Of a DNA stretch of 64,000 nt, positions 58,182 to 64,000 are shown piece after piece. The notes below the pieces were generated by a model. The model saw only the letters and a program-made list of their open reading frames with translations. It was not told the DNA's origin and made no database searches. The stretch is taken from NCBI RefSeq assembly GCF_040545875.1, contig NZ_JBEPMR010000002.1; one strand, written 5' to 3'. The DNA is from Faecalicatena_A orotica. Lineage in GTDB: Bacteria > Bacillota > Clostridia > Lachnospirales > Lachnospiraceae. The first letter of the stretch is position 1; each line of letters starts with the position of its first letter. Position numbers and translations under genes: made by a program.

Positions 58182-59717
58182 ATGATTACGATATTGATTG
58201 TAGACGATGAGAAACTGGAGAGAAACGGAATCAAATTTCTTTTGAAACGGGAGGAAGAAGAACTGGAGATCCTGGAGGCGGAAAATGGGAAGGCGGCCCT
58301 TGGGATTTTGAGCGCAGGGCCGGTTGATATTTTGTTTTCCGATATCAAGATGCCTTATATGAACGGACTGGAGCTGACGAAGAAGGCGAGGGAGATGTAT
58401 CCCGATATGGAGATCGTGATCTTCAGCGGCTATAACGATTTTACATATGCAAGAGATGCACTGCGGTACGGTGTTGTGGATTACGTCCTTAAGCCGGTAG
58501 ACCCCGCGGAGTTTCATAAAACATTTACAAGGATTACAGAGAAGCTTAAGGCACGGTTCGAACAGGAGAAAAAGCGGACTGTGGAAGAAAGTTATCTGAA
58601 GAAGTATTTTCTGCTGAATTATCTCTATACGGGAAATGAGGAGGAAGAACGGAAACTGGATGAAATAGCGGGCGGGGAGCTCGATGGATATGTGAGGATG
58701 ATTCTTGCGGCGAGTTCCGATAATTTTTTCGAGACAGAGGAGGAGCATTTCGTTTCAAGCCTGAAAGAGCAGACCGGCAGGGCCTTTTTTTACCTGAACC
58801 TGAATTCGAATGAGTCCCTCTTTTTGTTCAGGGAGAAGTACGCGGATTATGAAATGCTTGCGAACCAGATGTACCAGTTCTTCCGCCAGCGTTACGATAC
58901 GGAGTGCTATTTTGTGATCAGTGAAGAGACAGGGGATACCTCGAAGCTGCCCGGACAGTTCCAGCGGATGGAAGAACTTTTGGAGGAGCAGTTCTACCAG
59001 CCGAAGCAGCATGTGTTCACTGTGGGGCAGGAGCAGGAAGATGTTAGTACGGCGGCCGTGAAGGATGCAGAAATCCTCGGGAGCATTTCAGAGGATATCA
59101 AATATAAAGATATGACGCACCTGCGGCAGGATTTTCACAGGCTCGAACAGAAGTACCGCACGGAGAAGCAGTTTTCAGAGATGTATGTAAAATTTGTCTT
59201 TTCAAGCATTGTGAAAGAAATCTTTCAGGCCATGTCTTCTGATGCAGAAAAGGAACTGTCCAAAACCGTGGACAGGCTGTACCGCTGCAAGACAATCCGT
59301 GAGGTGCTGGATATTACCGAGAAGTCGATCCGGGAACTGGAGGCTTACCAGCAGGAGACGAATGAAGGATTCAGGAGAGAAATCACGCAGGTGAAAAGTT
59401 ATATTTACCATAACTATGATAAAAACCTGAGTGTGGAGATGCTGGCCGAACAGGTTTACCTGTCCGCCGGTTATTTAAGTGCAGTTTTCAAAGAAGAGAC
59501 CGGGATGAACCTGAACCGTTTTATAAGGGACGTGAGGATGAACAAAGCAAAGGAAATGCTGCAGGATACAAACATGAAGATTACGCAGATTGCAAAGTCG
59601 GTGGGATTTTCAAATACGTCTTATTTCTGCAGGAGTTTCCGGGAGTTCTTCGGGACTTCGCCGGAATCCTGCAGGCGGGGAGATGCGAATGAACAGGAAA
59701 ATACTTCAGAAGTATAA
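58182..59717 (+). CDS. Response regulator, YesN/AraC type
   Basis: 511 residues. N-terminal receiver: ILIVDDEKLERNGIKFLL with the acidic pair, phospho-acceptor Asp54 in LFSDIKMPYMNG, and the conserved Lys in YVLKPVDP. A long helical linker follows, then a C-terminal AraC HTH pair: SVEMLAEQVYLSAGYLSAVF and ITQIAKSVGFSNTSYFCRSF. It controls carbohydrate uptake genes, most likely the flanking ABC system. GGGAA lies before the ATG at 58182. The histidine kinase gene overlaps its end by 29 bp. Confidence 0.93.
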   Translation: MITILIVDDEKLERNGIKFLLKREEEELEILEAENGKAALGILSAGPVDILFSDIKMPYMNGLELTKKAREMYPDMEIVIFSGYNDFTYARDALRYGVVDYVLKPVDPAEFHKTFTRITEKLKARFEQEKKRTVEESYLKKYFLLNYLYTGNEEEERKLDEIAGGELDGYVRMILAASSDNFFETEEEHFVSSLKEQTGRAFFYLNLNSNESLFLFREKYADYEMLANQMYQFFRQRYDTECYFVISEETGDTSKLPGQFQRMEELLEEQFYQPKQHVFTVGQEQEDVSTAAVKDAEILGSISEDIKYKDMTHLRQDFHRLEQKYRTEKQFSEMYVKFVFSSIVKEIFQAMSSDAEKELSKTVDRLYRCKTIREVLDITEKSIRELEAYQQETNEGFRREITQVKSYIYHNYDKNLSVEMLAEQVYLSAGYLSAVFKEETGMNLNRFIRDVRMNKAKEMLQDTNMKITQIAKSVGFSNTSYFCRSFREFFGTSPESCRRGDANEQENTSEV

Positions 59718-61410
59718 AGATTTAAAATACCGCTACAAGATTGCGCTGCTTACGATCGCGGCGGGGATTCTGCCGGTTATTATCATTGTTGCCTACATGC
59801 AGACGGGTATGATCAGGCAGTTGAAGGAGCGGGAGACTGACAGTATGGATAAGTCAGTGAACCAGGCCGTGGAGAGTATCGAGAACCAGGTGCAGATCTA
59901 TGAGAACCTGATTGATTATCTGTCGTATTCCCAGGATCTGCGCAATGTCCTGAGCCAGAAGGAGAGCCGGGACTATGAAACCTATATCCGCTATACGGAT
60001 GTCGTTGACCCCCTCCTTGAGATGCCGCTTGTCTACCATCAGGAAATCAAGGGGATCACAATATATTCCGACAATATCGAGGTGGCGCACGGGACTACCC
60101 TGATTCCGATGTCTGAGATCCGTGATCAGGAATGGTATTCACGGCTGACAGGACGCAGCCTTCTGGAATGGTTTGTGAAGAGGGGGGCCGACCGTGAGAT
60201 CGTGGCCGCGAGGAAGTTCTACGGGAATGAAGATATCTCGGCGGTCCTTGAGATGCGTCTGGACTATGCGAAAGTACTGGAGCCCTTCAGCAACCTGCTG
60301 AAGGACAATACGGGGGGACTTGTGTTTGACGCCGAGGGGAATGTCGTCTATTCCAGTTATTCGATGGAACCGGACTACCGGCCAGAGAAGGCGGAGTCTT
60401 TGGAATACCTCCGTGAGAATTACGTCTGTTCCGAGCAGAAGATGTCCAATACAGACTGGACGTTCTGCATATACCGCCCGGAAAAAATCATTACGAAATC
60501 CACATATCTTCTGGTTATGCGCAACATTCCCATTATCGGAATCTGCATTATCCTGCTTGCGGCGCTTAGTTATTTCTTTTCCAAAAGGCTTGTGTCCTGT
60601 CTGGAACGCCTGACAGAAAATATGAACCAGGTGCATCTGGGATTCCGCAAGGTAACTGTGCACAGTGACTCTAAGGATGAAGTCGGGACGCTGATCCGTT
60701 CTTTCAGCCGCATGATGGATGAGCTTGATAAGCTGATTTCAGAGGTATACGAGGCAAAGATCGAACTCCAGCATACAGAGATGCGTGCGCTTCAGGCGCA
60801 GATTAATCCCCACTTCCTGTATAACTCGCTGTCTATCATCAACTGGAAGGCAATCGAGGCAGGTGAGGATGACATCAGCAGGGTTACATTAGACCTGTCC
60901 ACCTATTACCGGACAAGTCTGAACCGTGGGGAAACGATGACTACGGTTGAGAGTGAAGTGAACAATATCCGTGCCTATCTTCGGATCCAGCTGATCATGC
61001 ATGACAACAGCTTCCGGGTAATTGAGGACGTGGATGAGGCGGTATTTGGCTGTGAGATTCCGAAACTGATTCTCCAGCCGCTTGTCGAAAATGCGATCGA
61101 CCACGGTCTGGACCCTTCGGAAAAGGATGACAGGCAGCTGTGGATTATCGTGAAGGAAGAACAGGACATGCTGTCGTTTATTGTCAGAGATAACGGAAAC
61201 GGGATGCCAAAGGATCAGGCAGAACAGATTTTGGGATATCAGTCTCCCGGATACGGCGTACATAATGTATATGACAGGATTAAACTGCTTTATAAAGAGA
61301 AGGGCAGTGTGACGATTGAAAGCAGAGAAGGGGAAGGGACCAGCGTGGAGATCTGTATTCCAAAACAGATAGACGAACCACAGGAAAGGAGCGGGATTGA
61401 GACGGCATGA
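59689..61410 (+). CDS. Sensor histidine kinase, YesM type
   Basis: 573 residues. N-terminal membrane helix (IALLTIAAGILPVIIIVAYM), an extracellular dCache-like sensor of about 240 residues, a second helix (PIIGICIILLAALSYFF), HAMP, then the His_kinase domain with ALQAQINPHFLYNSL (His is the phosphorylation site) and a HATPase (LVENAIDHGLDP, DNGNGMP). YesM kinases sense extracellular sugars, often via a solute-binding protein. ATG at 59689, six nt after GGGGAG; an ATG two codons earlier is too close. Ends in a 4-bp overlap with the next gene. Confidence 0.93.
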   Translation: MNRKILQKYKDLKYRYKIALLTIAAGILPVIIIVAYMQTGMIRQLKERETDSMDKSVNQAVESIENQVQIYENLIDYLSYSQDLRNVLSQKESRDYETYIRYTDVVDPLLEMPLVYHQEIKGITIYSDNIEVAHGTTLIPMSEIRDQEWYSRLTGRSLLEWFVKRGADREIVAARKFYGNEDISAVLEMRLDYAKVLEPFSNLLKDNTGGLVFDAEGNVVYSSYSMEPDYRPEKAESLEYLRENYVCSEQKMSNTDWTFCIYRPEKIITKSTYLLVMRNIPIIGICIILLAALSYFFSKRLVSCLERLTENMNQVHLGFRKVTVHSDSKDEVGTLIRSFSRMMDELDKLISEVYEAKIELQHTEMRALQAQINPHFLYNSLSIINWKAIEAGEDDISRVTLDLSTYYRTSLNRGETMTTVESEVNNIRAYLRIQLIMHDNSFRVIEDVDEAVFGCEIPKLILQPLVENAIDHGLDPSEKDDRQLWIIVKEEQDMLSFIVRDNGNGMPKDQAEQILGYQSPGYGVHNVYDRIKLLYKEKGSVTIESREGEGTSVEICIPKQIDEPQERSGIETA

Positions 61411-63125
61411 GGAAAAAAAGGTGTAAGAAGCGCTTGAGGAAATCCCTGCTGACCAAGTGTTTTATTTCTGCGGGGCTGGCTGCGCTTTTGCTGGGCAGCT
61501 GTGGAAAATCGGAGGGACAGGAACGTACAGCTTCAAAGGCTGATGTTCCGGCCGCATCAAGGACAGAACAGGAAAAAAAGGATTCCGTCCAGATGGTGGA
61601 GGCTATCCACACACCGTATGGCAAATATCCCGAAACGGTTACTTATACACTGGGGAAAATATCAGGGGCGAATCACGCTAATCTTCCCGTCGGGGCGACC
61701 TATGAGGACAATGCATATACCCAGTATTTAAAAGAGATGCTGAATATCCAGAATAAGGATGTTTTTGAACTGGAGGATGGTTCTACATATGAACAGGCGG
61801 TGGAGATGGCTATCGAGGACAACGATATTCCTGATGTGCTGGTCATTAAAGGGCGTGACACCCTGAAACGTCTGGCAGACAGGGGGATGATCGAGGATTT
61901 ATCCCAGGTATACGAGGAATGCACAACAGACCGTATTAAGGAAATGTATGAAAGCTACGGGGACGGACTTCTTGGTTCGGCAACATTTGACGGGAAGCTG
62001 TATGCATTTCCGGATACGGTAATTGACCACGGTACGATGCTGCTCTGGATGCGCGCCGACTGGATCGAGGAGCTCGGCCTTCCGGAACCAGAGACAATGG
62101 AAGATGCGATGGAGATTGCCCGGCGTTTTGTGGAAGAGGACATGGCAGGGGACAACAGTACTGTGGGGCTGGCCTGCAGCACGGAGCTGATCTCAGGGAG
62201 CAGTTCGACTTACGGGGCGGACCCGATTTTCACAGAGTTCGGTGCAGTCCCGGGCAAATGGACACTGGATGATACGGGAAATGTCGTCTATGGTTCTGTG
62301 ATGGAAGAGACAAAAGCGGCCCTTGGCTATATGCACGAATTGTATACAGAGAAGATACTTGACCCGCGGTTCCTCCTGCGCAGTACGGAGAATCTGGACC
62401 AGATGGTAGCGGAAGGAAAGTGCGGCGCCCTGTTCGGTTACTGGTGGGCGCCAAACAATCCGCTGAGCACGACAAGCAAAGGGAACAGAGCAGCAGTCTG
62501 GAAACCCTATCTCTTAAGTGGGCAGAAAAAAGCTGTACTGGAGTCTTATAACGACTGGCAGTATGTGGTTGTGAGGAAGGGCTATGAACATCCGGAGGTA
62601 GTAGGGAAGTATGTGAGTGTCCTCTTTGACTATACGAGGTATGAGGATCTCAATGCCCACGATATTAATGATTATTTCTCCATGAATGTAGACCCTACTG
62701 CCCGGCCCATGAATATCAATGTGGATTACTGGGACAGCCTTTACCGGACAACTGCGAATATCAAACAGGTGATGGATGGGGAGATGCGCGTTCAGGAACT
62801 AAACGGGATGGAGAGAGCTTATTATGAGACAAGTAAATCCTATATGAACGGGACGCTGACGACTGTAAATGCATGGGCGGCCTATGCATCCCGGATTCAG
62901 GCGGTCAGCCTGCTGTCCGAATCCGGAAGGGGGACGCTGCCGCTGCCGATGGGGGATGCAGACGGGGAGATTCCGCATCATTTGAAAAGGCTGGAAACCG
63001 AAACATTCCTGCAGATTATCTGCGGTGAGAAGCCGCTTAATTATTTTGATGAATTTGTGCAGAAGTGGTATGAAGAGGGAGGCGCGGAACTGACCGCTAC
63101 TGTTCACACCGTGCCGTGTACCTAG
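61407..63125 (+). CDS. Extracellular solute-binding lipoprotein linked to the sensor kinase
   Basis: 572 residues, longer than usual CUT1 binding proteins and like LplA/YtcQ types. Lipoprotein signal with LLGSC (Cys at about 32); NHANLPVGATYEDNAYTQYL and DNDIPDVLVIKGRDTLKRLA follow, then LLWMRADWIEELGLPEPETM, a typical sugar-binding protein hinge region. Its ATG overlaps the kinase stop, so it is made together with the sensor and could present the ligand to it rather than to a transporter. The ligand is probably an oligosaccharide; this is inferred. Confidence 0.88.
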   Translation: MRKKRCKKRLRKSLLTKCFISAGLAALLLGSCGKSEGQERTASKADVPAASRTEQEKKDSVQMVEAIHTPYGKYPETVTYTLGKISGANHANLPVGATYEDNAYTQYLKEMLNIQNKDVFELEDGSTYEQAVEMAIEDNDIPDVLVIKGRDTLKRLADRGMIEDLSQVYEECTTDRIKEMYESYGDGLLGSATFDGKLYAFPDTVIDHGTMLLWMRADWIEELGLPEPETMEDAMEIARRFVEEDMAGDNSTVGLACSTELISGSSSTYGADPIFTEFGAVPGKWTLDDTGNVVYGSVMEETKAALGYMHELYTEKILDPRFLLRSTENLDQMVAEGKCGALFGYWWAPNNPLSTTSKGNRAAVWKPYLLSGQKKAVLESYNDWQYVVVRKGYEHPEVVGKYVSVLFDYTRYEDLNAHDINDYFSMNVDPTARPMNINVDYWDSLYRTTANIKQVMDGEMRVQELNGMERAYYETSKSYMNGTLTTVNAWAAYASRIQAVSLLSESGRGTLPLPMGDADGEIPHHLKRLETETFLQIICGEKPLNYFDEFVQKWYEEGGAELTATVHTVPCT

Positions 63126-63217
63126 CTGCACGGCATCGGGAACGATAAAGTGATTGATTCGTACTTACAGAAGAGCAGTGATGTTATATTTGAAAATAAG
63201 AATTATTCCTGTTTTTG

Positions 63218-63246
63218 TTGACCTTATGATTTTCCGGGTTTATAAT
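63218..63246 (+). promoter_or_regulatory. Promoter of the glutamate synthase-like gene
   Basis: TTGACC (63218-63223), 17-bp spacer, TATAAT (63241-63246), 46 bp before the start codon. Confidence 0.75.
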
Positions 63247-63292
63247 GAAATCAATATGATGCAGATTACATTTGGTAAAAGGAGGATACGGC

Positions 63293-64000
63293 ATGGCAAA
63301 GTTTAAGTGTGGAGTATGTGGATTCATTTATGATGAGGAGAAAGAAGAGGTTCCGTTTTCTGAGCTGACGGCATGTCCGGTGTGCAGACAGCCGGTACGT
63401 GTATTCCAGAAGGAAGAGGGGGAAGAGGAGAAAAAGGAACATGAGATTCCGTCCGTTGAGAAAGAGCAGGACCCTCTCGCTTATTCCCCGGAGTTCTACA
63501 GAAAGGATGATTCCTGCCGGTATATGGAAGAGATCCACCAGATGGCAGTGAGCGGGAAATCCATCATCGAGGCGATGGGGACAAAGATGCCGATGCCGAA
63601 TTGGGATGATATTCTCTTGCTGGGGGCACAGCTGAATCCTCCTCCGCTGGATGAACATGCAGAAGTCAATATTAAGACTGTGATCGGTAAGAATGCGAAG
63701 AAGCCGATGGTGCTGGACGGGCCTGTATATATTTCCCACATGTCGTTTGGTGCGCTCTCCAGAGAGACGAAGATATCGCTGGCAAAAGGATCGGCTCTGG
63801 CAGGGACGGCAATGTGCAGCGGCGAGGGCGGTATTCTGCCGGAGGAAATGGAAGCGGCACATAAGTACATATTCGAATATGTTCCGAATAAATACAGCGT
63901 GACACCTGAGAACCTGCGCAATGCCGATGCGATCGAGCTGAAGATCGGGCAGGGGACAAAGCCCGGCATGGGCGGCCACCTTCCGGGAGAAAAGGTTACT
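63293..64000 (+). CDS. Rubredoxin-glutamate synthase (GltB central domain) fusion, partial
   Basis: 236 residues before the right edge; no stop reached. The N-terminus is a rubredoxin-like zinc/iron knuckle: FKCGVCGFIYDEE with CxxC, then ACPVCRQP. After an acidic linker the glutamate synthase FMN-barrel domain begins: MPNWDDILLLGAQLNPPPLD, YISHMSFGALSRETKISLAKG, SGEGGILPEE, KIGQGTKPGMGGHLPG. The glutaminase (GATase II) domain that starts bacterial GltB is missing, as in archaeal-type enzymes. It may make glutamate from 2-oxoglutarate with ammonia from elsewhere, or have another redox role. GGAGG precedes the ATG. Confidence 0.88.
   Translation, partial: MAKFKCGVCGFIYDEEKEEVPFSELTACPVCRQPVRVFQKEEGEEEKKEHEIPSVEKEQDPLAYSPEFYRKDDSCRYMEEIHQMAVSGKSIIEAMGTKMPMPNWDDILLLGAQLNPPPLDEHAEVNIKTVIGKNAKKPMVLDGPVYISHMSFGALSRETKISLAKGSALAGTAMCSGEGGILPEEMEAAHKYIFEYVPNKYSVTPENLRNADAIELKIGQGTKPGMGGHLPGEKVT

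Overview
The window looks like chromosome of a spore-forming, anaerobic, gut-type Firmicute, most likely a Lachnospiraceae (Clostridium cluster XIVa) member. The evidence is a moderate GC content, AGGAGG-type ribosome binding sites before almost every gene, dipicolinate synthase genes (sporulation), two rubredoxin-fused redox proteins, many CUT1-type sugar ABC transporters with a YesM/YesN-like two-component system, and a split-type thiamine (thiSFGHE) operon. Species cannot be read from the sequence alone.

Layout. 1-2200: end of asparagine synthase and the dpaAB (spoVF) operon. 2335-3627: guaA. 3628-11108: a decayed genomic island that appears to be inserted at the 3' end of guaA. It carries an XRE regulator with 21-bp operators, a small HTH protein, a truncated tyrosine integrase, a class D beta-lactamase-like lipoprotein, an OLD-like ATPase plus TOPRIM pair (candidate phage defence) and an unknown gene. 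11258-16894: type I-C CRISPR interference genes (cas3-cas5-cas8c-cas7) with no cas4/cas1/cas2 and no array in the window. 17126-24514: an RpiR-regulated sugar operon (ABC importer, ADP-dependent-type kinase, class II aldolase, RpiR regulator, lyxose/mannose isomerase). 24749-24960: a holin-like type I toxin locus. 25229-29296: a second asparagine synthase, an AraC/GyrI-like regulator and a DAACS-type symporter. 29303-31446: restriction-modification pair. 31627-35369: TPP riboswitch and thiamine thiazole/ThiE operon. 35612-38640: AGCS symporter, a helical hypothetical and an aldo/keto reductase. 38643-38920: a large nested palindrome. 38954-42178: carB. 42420-49953: MerR/TipAS regulator, ferredoxin and Crp/Fnr pair, tyrosine phosphatase, purF-like gene, GGDEF-EAL protein. 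50453-54825: tRNA-Gly, flavoprotein-rubredoxin, YesL-like and YcxB-like membrane proteins, xpt, HAD phosphatase, DEDDh exonuclease. 54954-63125: second sugar ABC system with its two-component regulator and an extra solute-binding lipoprotein. 63293-end: rubredoxin-glutamate synthase fusion, cut by the right edge.

Two themes stand out. First, four enzymes that normally take nitrogen from glutamine (GuaA, the second AsnB, PurF, the GltB-like protein) lack a recognisable glutaminase site or domain, and carB has no neighbouring carA; this suggests that these reactions run on free ammonia or on ammonia from a separate subunit. One asparagine synthase, at the left edge, keeps the catalytic Cys. Second, the window holds several candidate defence loci: the ATPase/TOPRIM pair, an array-less type I-C module and an R-M pair, together with a type I toxin. 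All functions are inferred from reading translated sequence; no database search was run.
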